Positions 30,482 to 42,604 of a DNA stretch of 64,000 nucleotides are shown piece by piece (position 1 is the first letter of the stretch; each line of letters starts with the position of its first letter). Origin of the DNA: Bathymodiolus brooksi (Eukaryota > Mollusca > Bivalvia > Mytilida > Modiolidae); assembly GCA_963680875.1 (NCBI GenBank), contig OY804585.1, positions 29,130,186-29,194,185 of the forward strand, given 5' to 3'. Position numbers and translations under genes: made by a program. The notes beneath the pieces were generated by a model, which saw nothing but the letters and a program-made list of their open reading frames with translations, was not told the origin of the DNA and made no database searches.

Positions 30482-31044
30482 GCCAGTAGCAATTATTCTG
30501 ATTTCCTGAAACGTCATCTTCATCTGAGAAACAGGCTACTGGACCAGGCCTATGAAAAGATTCGGCTTATTCGATCTCTTAAAAAGTTTATATTCCGATA
30601 CCAACATCTTGTCGAAATATATTCCGTCTCTGCAGAGACGATAATAAACGATGCATTTTCATATAAGGAAGTCAACAAAAATGTCAAAATATTTTTTTAT
30701 CAATGTGTGACGTAAAAGTGTTTTTGCCATTTTTTGACATTTACTTCACTGAATTTGGTACTGCTTTGACAACTATTTTACCTATTTTGTTCCAGTATTG
30801 TTATTAATACTGTTATAGTGACAGCCGGAACCTTTGAGCCGTAATGAAAGCGGGAGGTTTGGCGTTTTAAAATCTGATTCAACCCACCATTTCTTTAGAA
30901 ATGCCTGTACCAAGTCAGGGTCATTACGGTTTTCACAGTTTTCCGGTTGTTGACTGATTTTGTCTGTTTATATACTTATGAGTTTTGACTTTCCTTTTGT
31001 AAGATTGTTCGGAGTTCGGTAATTTTGTTATTACCCTTACTTAC
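30482..31044 (+). mobile_element. Penelope-like fragment 2 with complete 3' UTR
   Basis: Begins mid-protein (SSNYSDFLKRHLHLRNRLLD) and continues QAYEKIRLIRSLKKFIFRYQ, HLVEIYSVSAETIINDAFSY to a stop near 30715. The 3' UTR contains GTGACAGCCGGAACCTTTGA, TTCAACCCACCATTTCTTTA, CTGTACCAAGTCAGGGTCAT and ends GGTAATTTTGTTATTACCCT. It lies head-to-tail behind fragment 1; tandem, 5'-truncated copies are a known habit of Penelope elements. Confidence 0.65.
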
Positions 31045-31079
31045 CGACAAGACTTATTTTCTGAATTGACTATATGAGT

Positions 31080-31440
31080 AACACAGTGGGTGTCTTAAAA
31101 ACAGGAATTGTTTACCCTTCGTGAGCATTTGGATCCCCCCGGTTTTGTTCGAAGAGGTCCGTATTGTACATTGATTTTTTTGTGTTGTCTTTTTGGTTTG
31201 CTTCGTTTATCCTCGTTCTGTGTATTGCTACCACTATTGCCTTTATCTCTGGATTGTTCATTCTTGACTGCCCCTTCGGTTTTCTCTAAAGCTTATTTGC
31301 CGGTATCTCTGGATTGTCTATTGTTGATTGCCCCTTCGGTTTTCTCTAAAGGTTATTTCCCTATGTTTCTGGATAGTTTATTCTTTAATGCCCCTTCGGT
31401 TTTCTCTAACGTTCATGCGTCTGTCTATTAAATTCCTCCA
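31080..31440 (+). repeat. Family E with a 60-bp tandem array of three units
   Basis: GAGCATTTGGATCCCCCCGG and CGTTCTGTGTATTGCTACCA lead to three units of CTCTGGATTGTTCATTCTTG ... CCCCTTCGGTTTTCTCTAA between about 31233 and 31415. The same 60-bp period is amplified at 53076-53690 on the other strand. Confidence 0.7.
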
Positions 31441-31645
31441 ATTTTGCTGAACGTCAGCCAATTGGTAAATAGAATTTAAATACCACACGTTGAAGAGCAG
31501 TAAAATAAACAACCATAACACGTATATAAGATGATATGTTTTATTACCAGTGGAAGTGTCACTTAATATAATGATGATAAAATTATCTTAGAATTGCGGA
31601 ATTGCTTAACAAACCTTGAAATTGATTTGGCAGTGAATTTATTCC

Positions 31646-31895
31646 GTCGTGGTCGTAATCGCATGGCAATTTGATTTATAACTACCTGTGCGAGTAGTGC
31701 CTATCACCACTATAGTTATAAGGTCTAATCCCGCTCGTGGAGAGGTGTACTGAATACAATATTATGTGATAAAGTTTGTCAGTGACCTGCGACAGGTCGG
31801 TGGTTTTCTCCGGGTCCTCCGGTTTCCTCCACCAATAAAACTGACCGCAACGATATAACTTAATTATTGTTGAAAGTGGCGTTCATCACCACTTC
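31646..31895 (+). mobile_element. Full-length SINE copy
   Basis: Starts CCGTCGTGGTCGTAATCGCA; B box mutated (AAGGTCTAATCCCGC); 3' block complete to GGCGTTCATCACCACT. Confidence 0.75.
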
Positions 31896-33175
31896 TCCAA
31901 CCCCTATTCCGACAACATGTGACTAGAACATACACTGTTTTGTGTAATATTTACATTCCAGACTTCCTTGAAATATACAATGTACGAGGCAAGCATCAAA
32001 TAACGAAGGGATGAAAATAATATAAAGTGGTTTTGGTAGTTATTACTGTGATTCGGGCTAACTGATGCCAGTATTTGTAAGATTACTTTTTTTAAATTAT
32101 TTTATTAGCCACGCAGATTGAAAATCACAGTTATAGAAAAATTTAAAGTTATTGATAATTTGAACGCTTTTAATGGCTTCTGACCCTCAATTTACAGTAC
32201 ATAAACACTTATTTTTAGATTGTTACATTGGTCGCGACAAAAAAAAAAAGGATTACATAAACCAATTTAAAAACAATCTAAACTTATCAAACCACATATC
32301 CAGATGAGTTTTTTCATATTGAATTGTGTGAATTCCTGTAGAAACAATTGTTACATTAATGTAGTTATAAAAAATGTTTAAATGAGACAGAAATTAGTTG
32401 TTTACAAGAAAATATGACAATCAGTTTAGATGTAAAATGTATTTATAAAAAACCTCTTGTTCGTATCATTTTAATTGCGTATAAATGTAAACAAACAAGT
32501 CTGTTTATTTATATAAGCTAATCTCTAGTATGACAAAAAAACAAAGTGAAACTGATGAAAGAGACAGCTGCCTACAAATGATTAAATTGTTCAGTATGTA
32601 AAACAAGGCAAAACAAAGTTATACAAGATGATATGGCTTAGCCCATTTTATTACTGCGATGAAACATACTCTTTTAACATCAGATTTCAAATTAAGCCGA
32701 TTTTGTTCTCCTTTTGGTCTGAAAGTAATGGAAAAAAAGAAGTTAAATGCAGTAAGAAGGTATTTATTATCAATAAACAGCTAAGAAGCCAAAGGATTTT
32801 GAATCACTATACAAATAAATGTACTCTTAAATAAGTTTAATGATAAAAGATGCAAACTTAATAGATGAACCTACAAATAAACTGAAAAAACTTCAATAAT
32901 ACACTGTCAGAATAGTTCATAAATCCATGAAAAAACTTACATATAGAGGCATAATCGATACCCCAGACACATATATATACAATGTACGTATATTGTGTTT
33001 ATCCTGCAATATAAAAAAAGTCGGAAAACTTGTCAGATTTAAACAAAAAGGACAGAAACAAGCGTCATTCCTCGCCTTTCATAAATGTTGTCAAGGGTGT
33101 GTTCTTCGTGGTCCGCATTACATTAGTACCCGTTTCATACTTGTCTGCGCCCTCCGCTGTACATAGCTACAGGGT
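31896..33175. other. No recognised feature
   Basis: About 1.3 kb of AT-rich DNA. ACACTGTCAGAATAGTTCAT at 32900 is a faint family G remnant. Confidence 0.4.
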
Positions 33176-33182
33176 ACCAGGA

Positions 33183-33270
33183 AAGTTTATTTGCAGGCTG
33201 AAAAGTTTATTCGTAGGCTGAAAAGTTTATTCGTCTAGTACGAATAAAGCAAAAACTTATTCGTATAGCA
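33183..33270. repeat. 20-bp direct repeats
   Basis: AGGCTGAAAAGTTTATTCGT occurs twice in succession after AAAGTTTATTTGC and decays into ACTTATTCGTATAGC. Confidence 0.8.
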
Positions 33271-33650
33271 TATTTGTACAGCAAATGTACTGATTGCAGG
33301 ATAAATATATATAGCTGCTCATTTCCCCGGTCATGCAATTTAATAAAAAGTGGCCGGGTTAAACTATTTTTTGGGTTCAAAAATAACGTAATAAAAAGCT
33401 GTCACAACATTAACAAAATAATTTTCAAGTACGTACTCGGTAATTCTGTATAGAAATTATCCCCAACATACCAAGAGAAACACATTTCATTAGTTCTATC
33501 TCAATGTGTTTTAGCTGACAGTAAGTCAATAAAATGACGGAGAACATAACATACACCCCCGGTTTTTGGTGGGGTCCCTGTTGCTCATACTATTAAAAAA
33601 TTAAAAAAAATTATAGATTAGAAAACAAATTTCAACAGTATTCAATTTTG
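33271..33650. other. Mostly unrecognised
   Basis: CACCCCCGGTTTTTGGTGGG at 33555 is an isolated piece of family D/E; the rest is AT-rich. Confidence 0.35.
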
Positions 33651-33654
33651 AAGT

Positions 33655-33745
33655 TTTTATGCAATAAAATGAAAAATAAGAAACACCACACTATCAGAAC
33701 AATTTCAAAATCCAAACGAAAAATCGTAGAAAGAGAAAACATACA
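33655..33745 (-). repeat. Family G fragment
   Basis: ATGAAAAATAAGAAACACCA, CACTATCAGAACAATTTC and GAAAAATCGTAGAAAGAG are the reverse of the family's 3' blocks. Confidence 0.5.
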
Positions 33746-34150
33746 AATACACTATGTAACTAGAGTGTAAACTCTAGTTATCAAGATATGTTCCAATAGA
33801 TAATTAATTTTAGTTGACAAGTACATTTGTTAATCTGTCATTCTTCATGCGGATTTGAATAATTTTAAAATAGACGAAGGAATAATTTAATATCTCAATG
33901 ATATTACCATAGTAACGCACAGCAAGGAAACAGATAATATAATTCATATCTCTATAAAAGTACATTAGTGATATTATGAATAAAACTCTAAGAGAACAAA
34001 CATATTACTACTGAGGAAACTAATCACATATGTCATATGTCTTAGAACGCACCTGTCACTCATTGTCAATATCTAGGTTTTTAATCCTTAATATCAGTAT
34101 CTTCCAAGTTTTCGTACCATCGTCTGTTATAGTCAAACATTTTAGTTCAC
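33746..34150. other. No recognised feature
   Basis: AT-rich; CTAGAGTGTAAACTCTAG at 33760 is a near-perfect 18-base palindrome. Confidence 0.4.
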
Positions 34151-34235
34151 TTCGTAATAAAAAGAGAAACGCAAAAATTGCCACACTGTCAGAACAGTGT
34201 TCCAAAATCTATAGGAAAAATCATGGGACCAGAAG
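34150..34235 (-). repeat. Family G fragment
   Basis: TTGCCACACTGTCAGAACAG and ATCTATAGGAAAAATCATGG. Confidence 0.45.
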
Positions 34236-34260
34236 GAAAATGGATGAGTGATAATTAAGA

Positions 34261-34398
34261 CTAGATACAAGTACATTTGCCAATATATCGATGTCGAGCT
34301 GCTTCCCAAGTTTCATTGTTCGTTGGCTTCTTAATTTCCACAATTCCTCTTTTCTGTCGAAAATCAAGCAAATTTCTTTTACGTTTAGGCATCGACAT
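34261..34398 (-). pseudogene. pogo/Tigger-like transposase, N-terminal fragment
   Basis: Minus-strand frame starting ATG at 34398 reads MSMPKRKRNLLDFRQKRGIV, then EIKKPTNNETWEAARHRYIG and KCTCI before TAG. The basic PKRKR start, the F-R-Q-K helix and the spacing to E-A-A-R-H fit the CENP-B-type helix-turn-helix at the start of pogo-family transposases, which binds the element ends. The catalytic DDE domain is absent. Candidate terminal sequence lies upstream (34670-34796). The match was made by eye over about 40 residues. Confidence 0.45.
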
Positions 34399-34669
34399 TT
34401 TCAACACAAATGAAAGACCACACAAACAAATTTATTAAGTTTTATTCAGAATGAAAAGTAATCAGTTCAGGGTTGTACAATTTTATTGTAAAGAAAACAA
34501 TTAACTGTTTTCACAGCGATATCTATTTGCCTTGACTGCTTGTTTACTTACCTTGATTGACAGGGACTTCTAATTAAAATCACCGAGGTGTAACATTATT
34601 GATTGGCATTATGATGGAGGTTTAATTAACAGTAAATTGTTCGTTTGATCTTTAATTACCGTGACGGAT

Positions 34670-34796
34670 GGCGCTATGCGAGTTTGGCATTTTAACGGGG
34701 TTATTACTACATACGGAAAACGGGACTGCAGAAATTCTTGGCGATACCCGAGTTTGGCGGTGAATCGAGGGGCAATAAAGCGGAGTTTTACTGTAC
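34670..34796 (-). repeat. Candidate pogo-like terminal region
   Basis: Read on the minus strand it begins ACAGTAAAACTCCGCTTTAT and has further G/C-rich blocks (CAAACTCGGGTATCGCC). Position, about 300 bases before the transposase start, and the CAGTAAAACTCC opening suit a pogo end. Confidence 0.4.
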
Positions 34797-35039
34797 ATAC
34801 TCTTTATATATATTTGTGAAATAAAAGTTTCTTTGAGAACCATTTGATTAATCTCTGTTCCATAACAGTGCAAAAACTAAAAGTTAAGCATGATGCGCAC
34901 AATGCCAATAGTTTAATGAACATTTCCTTTAACCTGGGAATGATGTCGTTTTTGGGAAATACCACGGTTGTCAGTTTTATTTGTTATTTGAATTTATTTA
35001 CGTATGCTTGTACCCAACACGATTTCCACATCAGATGAT

Positions 35040-35175
35040 GTTCGACGAGTGTCATATGTCGAGCAAGAACTAATATCTCATCCGGAGCACCCGAGTTCAC
35101 CCCCGGGTTTTAGTGGGGTTAATGTTGCTCGATCTTTAGCTTTCTGTGTAATGTTTTATATATAATTGTTTGTAC
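35040..35175 (+). repeat. Dispersed repeat family D, partial
   Basis: ATGTCGAGCAAGAACTAATA, GAGCACCCGAGTTCACCCCC, CGATCTTTAGCTTTCTGTGT. Confidence 0.6.
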
Positions 35176-35490
35176 TTTTCGGAATATCCAGTCTCATCCC
35201 TGTTTTAATACCAGTTAATGTCATTCGTACTTATATGTATATAATTACATCTCTATGTAATTATAGTGTTATTGTTGTTGACCTCGAGTTGTACTTTTGA
35301 TAGAAAATTAGTCCTGACTTCGGTACGACTGAGACATACAATACAAGGAAAACAACAAATATTCATTACAGATTTCAACATTACCACAATTAGCCTGTTG
35401 GACAAGGGTAATTGAGCTAATAGAAACAATGGAAACACATTTGTTATTATGGACTGTAAGGAATAAATACGTAGATATTCAATTTAATGC
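35176..35490. other. No recognised feature
   Basis: AT-rich, nothing identified. Confidence 0.35.
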
Positions 35491-35623
35491 CGTGTTGTGA
35501 CAGGTCGGTGGTTTTCTCTGGGTACTCCGGTTTCCTCCACCAATAAAAGTGACCGCCACGATATAACTGAAATATTATTGAAAGTGGCGTTAAACACCAT
35601 AATCATAATCATAATCATAATCA
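35491..35623 (+). mobile_element. 5'-truncated SINE with (ATAATC)n tail
   Basis: Starts in the body at TGTGACAGGTCGGTGGTTTT; the 3' block is the least diverged in the window and ends ACACCATAATCATAATCATA. Confidence 0.75.
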
Positions 35624-35627
35624 ACTT

Positions 35628-35755
35628 AATGAGGACGACGCGTTTCGTTTCTGGAACATTTTCACCAGGTACTCAAAGTCAAAAGATTGGAAAGCCCAAT
35701 AATGTAGAAATCTTTGGGAGCAAGAACACCAAAGGGTCTAAACAGAATAACCCAG
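35628..35755 (-). mobile_element. Hammerhead-type retroelement fragment
   Basis: Minus strand: TTGCTCCCAAAGATTTCTAC, CAATCTTTTGACTTTGAGTA, then CTGGTGA in place of CUGANGA, GAAAC with a small insertion, CGCGTCGTCC. Core is degenerate. Confidence 0.45.
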
Positions 35756-35792
35756 ATAAGACTTATATTGAAATAGGAAATTAGTACTACGT

Positions 35793-36020
35793 TAACGAGT
35801 GCCACATGTGGAGCAGGAACTCCTTACCCTTCCGCACCACCTGAGTTCACCCCGGTTTTTATTTGGGTTCGTGTTGCACGATCTTTGGTTTTTTGTGTAA
35901 TGTGTCGTAGATCGTTGTTTGTCCTTTTTTTCTTCTTTTTTTTTGGCTGTTGTATTGTCTGTCCTTCTTCAATTTACCGTTTCTGATTATCCCTTTGGTA
36001 TCTCCAAACTCTTCTTAACA
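35793..36020 (+). repeat. Dispersed repeat family D, near full length
   Basis: CACATGTGGAGCAGGAACTC through ACCTGAGTTCACCCCGGTTT, GTAGATCGTTGTTTGTCCTT, GTATTGTCTGTCCTTCTTCA to CTCCAAACTCTTCTTAACAC. Confidence 0.7.
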
Positions 36021-36435
36021 CTGTAGAATAACAGTTCAGTATATATGGTTCACTGAGTAAGCAATGTGAATTAGGTGTACTGGAAAACACAAAAATCTGA
36101 TGGAATACAGAGTATAAAAAGAATCCCGTTGATAATCAGTAAAATATATAAATTTAAATCCATTAGTAAAAAGATATGGATAAAACCCACTCTCTATACA
36201 GATCTAAATGTGTAACTTCGGTATTAATGCCCAAGGATTCAATATTAGACTTGTGATTATCTATATTATTATACTTTACCATGGAAACCAAGCAAGAAAT
36301 AATTAAGATATTTTAAAGTTTTATTCCATGGAACAAGAAATAACTCATTATTCCCGCGGCAAACTGCACGTAGGTCAAATAACTGTGAGGGAATCTGCAC
36401 GTAGCACAAAATAACTCTTTGAAATTGGCGCGCTT
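36021..36435. other. No recognised feature
   Basis: AT-rich first half; from 36340 GC-richer with CTGCACGTAG repeated twice about 35 bases apart. Confidence 0.35.
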
Positions 36436-36437
36436 TT

Positions 36438-36505
36438 GCACGTCGAACCAATAACTAGTTATTTCTCTCATACGTCGAACCAATAATTAGTTATTTCCCT
36501 CATAT
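36438..36505. repeat. 34-bp direct repeat, two copies
   Basis: ACGTCGAACCAATAACTAGT then TATTTCTCTCAT, repeated with AATTAG for AACTAG and TTCCCT for TTCTCT. Confidence 0.85.
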
Positions 36506-36522
36506 TAGTTCAGTATAATAAT

Positions 36523-36674
36523 ACAGTTATGTCCTTCATGAGAAGTTAATATCCATAATTATTAAATCTCGAAAGCTTTATTTTCCCTGGGTCCTTCGGA
36601 CCTCGGGAAATAAAAATAACCCTTTCTCAATATAATAATTATGGATATTAACTTCTCATGAAGGCCATAGTTGT
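36523..36674. repeat. Long hairpin with GTCCTTCGGACC apex
   Basis: Outer arms start ACAGTTATGTCCTTCATGAG (left) and, from the right, ACAACTATGGCCTTCATGAG, about 42 bases each. A nested inner stem TTTATTTTCCC/GGGAAATAAAA encloses GTCCTTCGGACC. Confidence 0.85.
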
Positions 36675-36894
36675 ATAATGTCATCAATGGACAGGATAGT
36701 AGGTGCATGTATTGTGTAGAATCGCTACTAGATTTTGAATTAATAGACATTAAATAAAGCAATTTTCCTTCAACTAATTGAACTCTTAATTGACCAACAT
36801 TTCGTGATATAAGTCGTTAATTCCAGGAAAAAGGAAAATAAATAATTGTAAAATATTTTGTGACTGTTATGCTACAAATTTTCTTTAAATTTAG

Positions 36895-37110
36895 AAGCCG
36901 CGTGGGTGATGAAATTGTTAGCGTTCTCGTCTCGAGTGGGGTAGATCGTGGGTTAGAGGTCAGATCAAACCAAAGACTGTAAACTATTGTATTTACTGCT
37001 GCTTCTACGCTAAGAAAACATCATTAAGAAGTAAGAGCAAAGACTGGTTGGCTGGCAATCAGGATATGTTGTCCGAATGGAGAGCCATGTGTACCCGCAG
37101 AGGGTAGTTT
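36895..37110 (+). mobile_element. SINE-like dispersed element of another family
   Basis: GTGGGTTAGAGGTCAGATCA, TTACTGCTGCTTCTACGCTA and GCAAAGACTGGTTGGCTGGC resemble a repeat I recall from molluscan genomes. No second copy in this window, so the call rests on memory. Confidence 0.35.
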
Positions 37111-37117
37111 CTAAGAC

Positions 37118-37535
37118 TAAGACTAAGAATCTTTATTCTCAAATAAACCATACATTACAATGGTATAGAGAAGTTACATATAAAAATACAACACAACACA
37201 TACATGACAAATAAATAACAGATACACAAATACATATACATACAATATTTACATTACAACAGGAGGAGTTAAGTATTAGCCAAGAGAAGATCTGATCTGT
37301 TGATTTTTCTTATAAATCTACATAACTTTTCTAGTTTTATTTTTTCAGAAGTACACATTATTTGTTTAAATTTTAATATATTTGGCCTTTGAGTAAGATA
37401 TCTACTTATTAGTTGGGTTCGATTTTCAGTAAAAAAATGACATTCCATAATATAGTGGAATTCGTCACCAATAGATCTGCTATTACATTTTAAACACTGT
37501 CTATTTTCTCTGTCGATACCATTCCACCGTCAGTA
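37118..37535 (-). pseudogene. 5'-truncated LINE fragment, ORF2 C-terminus
   Basis: The minus-strand frame encodes WNGIDRENRQCLKCNSRSIG, DEFHYIMECHFFTENRTQ, and ends KLCRFIRKINRSDLLLANT. It is homologous to the C-terminus of the LINE at 23.3-28.9 kb (RWSNIPRENRYCELCQ...FECTNLSEKRTS). The CxxC-x9-H-x4-C knuckle is intact. The low-coordinate end has AATAAAGATTCTTAGTCTTA, the polyadenylation signal and a short tail. Confidence 0.75.
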
Positions 37536-38122
37536 CACTAGCACTATAAAAACCCACATAAGTGCGTTGGAATGTTTAAAGCGCATATCATCATCATCTC
37601 ATGGAAATGTAACTTATTCACTCCATGATATACCGGTAGCTTGGACAAAATGATCACTTAGTGTTAAACAACAATCACTAACTTTCTAAATTATGAGTTT
37701 CTTATTAAAATTGTATTTTTTATCTAAGCTAAACCTTGATAATTCAAATATTCGACAATGTACTGGTGACGGCTCCTAGGGTTCAACTTATAGAGATGCC
37801 CAGCGCGTTCTCAAGTGGAGAATAGGGAATGCCCTCTCTATGGGGACTGCCAGATTTTAACATTGAAAAACCTGACCGTTGACAATAGTGGTTAACGAAT
37901 TTGGAGAGTAACAACCTCTCTGCACGTTAAAGATTTCCTGTGTAGATTTCGAAAAAAGTAGATGCATTATGGCCTCTACAAAAGGCTACTTTTATTGTCC
38001 CTATCTAACTCATCACACTATTGCAGTGGCGGGTCCAATGTTGATGCCCCGGATGTCCATTCATGCCCAAATTTAGGTATATCTCTTATGGGTTAATGAA
38101 CTTGTTCTTCTCTTGGACTTTT
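37536..38122. other. No recognised feature
   Basis: No ORF or repeat match. Confidence 0.4.
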
Positions 38123-38407
<285 letters not shown>

Positions 38408-38419
38408 GTAAATAAAATA

Positions 38420-38612
38420 AAATGTTAGAGAAAACCGAAGTGGCAATCAAGAATGGAGAATTCAGAAACACCGACAACATTGGGCACACAAGACAGAGGA
38501 CTTAGACAAACAAAACACAAAAACACAACACAACGCAGAACACTAAAATGAAGAGCAACACGGACCCCACCAAAAACCGGGGGTGAACCCAGGCGCTCGC
38601 GAAGGAATCAAT
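38420..38612 (-). repeat. Dispersed repeat family E
   Basis: TGTTAGAGAAAACCGAAGTG, GCAATCAAGAATGGAGAATT, CAACATTGGGCACACAAGAC, GAGCAACACGGACCCCACCA and GGGTGAACCCAGGCGCTCGC. Confidence 0.7.
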
Positions 38613-41600
38613 TCAAAAAAGAATATTGAGATCCATCGAATTCGAGACAATGATGTCGATCGTATTTCTAAATTGATATTTAATATTTCAAAAACGTATT
38701 TTATTGCATTTTCATATGTATACATAAGGGACGCTCTACAAAATTGGAGATTAATATAATATTGTAGAGAAATGCATGCAATCACATGAAGTAGACATCA
38801 AATATGGGACATCCATTAAACAATTTAGGGAACATATGGTGTCTTAAAAATGTCTTTCTTTCCATTCCCTTATGGATCATGGTATTGATAAGACATCTTG
38901 GACACGGACAAAACAAGCGAATAATTCGTTGTACACCCCTATGGTATGCATGGACACCAACCAACAATTTACTACTAAAAATCTAATATCATTTCATTTT
39001 TGAGTTATTTTTGGTAGGGTCCGAGTTGCTAATCTTATTATTTTCGTTTCTGTTGTGTTTGTTTTTGTTCTGTGTCTTGTGACAAATGTTGCATTGGTTT
39101 CCGGATTTTTCTTCATGGATTACCATGTACTCTAATAAAATTCATCTGTAACTGTGCAAAAGATGGCGACAACATTCGTCAGTATATTAATTGTTTAATC
39201 AATTTTTCTAATTTCTCCTATTCAACCGTGGAGATACGAAACAGAATAACACTGATACGTGACACCATCTGATCCGTTGTACCCTGTCAGTCACTTGGCA
39301 CTTATCGGTGACTTGAAACTATGGTTTTCAAAAGTTTTTGCACATCAATGATAACTGTATTATCTTTTAATTGTCAGTTGTTGGATAGCAGCTGCCATTT
39401 TCATCATTTTTTTTTTTATTGTTTTCAAGGTTTGATATCAGTTGCTGTATATCGCTGAAGAAGTATTCTACGTCACAGCATGAATCTTCCTCTTAAATAT
39501 TGCTTAAAATAACTTCATAATTGAAAAATTAGTCTATTTATCAATGAAATATTTCATACTATCCAGACGACTACATACAAATATACCACATGTGTAGTTT
39601 GTTCTGTTTTCTCAGCTGGAACTGTAAAACTGTTTATATAAAGGGGTCACAATTAGAAAATAAATACTGTTTCAAAGATGAAATATTATTAATGTACTAT
39701 TATTTAACAATAATTCTAGATTATGACAGAAACTGCATAACTTTTGATAATGCATGCTTATGTTTTAAGCATCCAATTAACAAGCTGTGTTGGCATGACA
39801 ATGAGACACTTATACGTCGTTACCTATGTCATGGAGTCAAATTGTGCCACTTGCTTTCATTTAGTTTCTTTTTCTTTTGGAAGAGTGTCTCTTTTCAACT
39901 ATTTAGTTCTGTCATATTATTTTCCTTGATAATTTCTCCGCAAATAAAACAAACATCGGTCATAAAATAGGACAAACGACAATAAATGTACAGAATGAGT
40001 AGCATTTCGATAATAACAAAATTAATGACCTTATGTGATTAGTTGTCCTATTGTGAAGTTCCCATTTCTAATGACATCTGTGCTTCTTAAGAGAAAAGGG
40101 AAAGTATATGCTTAACACGTAAATTGTCGGGAATCTCTATATACATTGCATAGGGTTATCTTTTACAAATGGAACACATGTTTACGAAAAATCATGTTAA
40201 AACAATAATCTATGGTTAGCGGTAGTATAAGTGAATAAGAATCTATTTCGGTTTTCGATTAACCCGTTTTGAAAAGCATATACAATTTTATGTAGTCAAC
40301 GATCAATCGTCCAATTTAACTATTTGTTTTCTACTATCTACGTTATTGTTTTACATGTATCGATTGTTAATTCTTTTTTTTAAATGTATCTTCAAATTCT
40401 GAAAGATATTGAAGCTCAACTTTAAACTAGATAAACATTTACAGCCATCATACTTCCATAGTAATTTCACAGCGTGGGATTTTAATTATTGACGATTGAT
40501 TTTTAATTTAGGAAAGCTCATAAATCATACTGAAAAAAAAAATATATAGACAAATATATAATAATAGTCTCAAGTACTACCACTTCTATCTCTGCTTTCT
40601 TTCAATACAAAAAAAAAATTGTTATAAAAATCAAATGATGAGTTTTATATGAATGTAAAAATTATTCATTTACTACTCATTCAAAACGCATTAACAACTG
40701 ATTCAAATATATCTTTCTTTAAATTACCATTTAAAAAAAAAATATCTGCTTGGAATCAAAATTAAAAGAAAGTCTAATTCAAAACCTTTATCAGAATATT
40801 GATGATTCGTTTGTTATTGTAATTTAAGTTCACATTTATGTAACACTTAATCCCGGTGACGATTAACCTAACTTAAACGTATTCATCTCACAACAATTCT
40901 ATGATCACCTTCATGAATTAGTAGATTTAATTAAAAATGTTGAAGTGATTCCTATTTCAATATAATAGTCTCGGTTTCATTATTGTATATAATTTTGCAA
41001 CTGTATTGAGACTTGGTTGAAATGCAACTGTTGACTTTTTAACCATCAAATAATAGTTGTATTGTAGACCGGTATATCGGTAATTTGTTGAGTAATAATT
41101 GTGGTAAGTAAATTAAAAACAAACGATTTGATTTGGCTACTTATATGTCATGGCATTTTATTACTTCAACAACACATATTGTCAACAAATAACAAAAGTT
41201 GACGATGGATCACTGAAGGGTATACCAATCAGTGTAACAAAACAAGCTGCTTGGGCCAACCAGAGCAGCAAAGTTGATAAATTTCGCCATATTCCACATC
41301 AACTAGTTGTCGCCATGACAAGTAATGTTGACTTTCACAATTCTATATATCCTTTAGTCCTTTCACCAAACTGCAAAATAAAATAAAAACAGCAGAAATC
41401 ATGTTTAAACGGGATGGGAAGGGTGGGTTTTTGTGTCCCCAATCCTTCGTATCTCCTTTACAACTGAATATCCTACACGGAAACACTCGTTTTTAAAGGT
41501 CTGTTACTAAGAAATACAGAAGCTCGTGCTGCAATTTGGCGGCAAATTAGGCATTATATAAACAGATGTCTAAACATAATATATTTTAATGATGGCGTTA

Positions 41601-41874
41601 TATAAGTTTTAGACTTGTTAATCGGAATAACTTAATGCAATAAACGAATTTAATAATAAACAATTAAATTACATTAACTGGCATTAGGAATTAGGACTTC
41701 ACAACGGGTGTAATTCATGGGACAGGAAATACTATCCCATTCGACACACAACATTTCACTCTCATGTTTTATTTTGTAAATAAATGTTGCCCTACATGTT
41801 GAATATTTGTTTTGTTAATTATTGCTATGTCTTGTGATTTCCCTATGGGTTCCTTACTCTGATTGGTAAATAAA
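38613..41874. other. Long stretch with almost nothing recognisable
   Basis: A family E scrap (GTAGGGTCCGAGTTGCTAAT, GTTTGTTTTTGTTCTGTGTC) lies at 39015-39080. ORFs of 126 codons (39590-39970 +) and 78 codons (41150-41386 +; contains KGIPISVTKQAAWANQSSKV) are not assigned. The rest is AT-rich. Confidence 0.4.
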
Positions 41875-42130
41875 TGGACAATCCAGAGTCACTGGCAACA
41901 TTGGGCAGTCAAGACACGGGACGAAGACAAAAAGCAAAAAATACAACATACAAAGCTAAAAAGATGAGCAACACGGACACCACCAAAAACCGGTGGTGAA
42001 TCCATGTGCTCGCGAATGGTAAGCAGTTCCTGCTTCTTATAGGACACCCATCGTGTTACTCATATACACAGGTAATTCCGGTAAAGGTCTTTGCAGTGAT
42101 AGAGGAATATAAAAATCTACGTAAGAAATA
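41875..42130 (-). repeat. Dispersed repeat family E with extended end
   Basis: GACAATCCAGAGTCACTGGC, GATGAGCAACACGGACACCA, TGGTAAGCAGTTCCTGCTTC, then AAAGGTCTTTGCAGTGATAG and CCATTGTCATTG. The extension is shared with 54040-54115. Confidence 0.65.
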
Positions 42131-42604
42131 GAATATCCATTGTCATTGTCACCGTATCAATGGGTTTTATATAAGGAGTTCGTTTACCTTAATATTAAGT
42201 GTGTTGTTCTTAGTTTTTGTAGTGTCCATCACGTGTTCTGTGTAAAACCGATGTTTATATCATCTCTAAAGTACACGACCAGTATCATTAATGGGACAAA
42301 AACATCTGATTATGCCCGAGTACCTGTTCTCACTTACAGTTTTTGATTGATTGATTGATTGGTATTTATTGTCAAGGTTGCAGTATTTCTGCTACATTCA
42401 TGGCGAGAATAACTTACATATAGTAAATCGGTACGTACATGGTGGTGGTTTATTCAGATGTATACAATGATGGAGGATAATTCTACGCATGTCTATATTA
42501 TTTATAGTAGTGCGCAGAATTAGGCTGTTACCCGTAATGAATGTACATTAAATTGTATATATATAAAGGTGTCATAGGAATGGGCTTATGAATGGATAAC
42601 TTCC

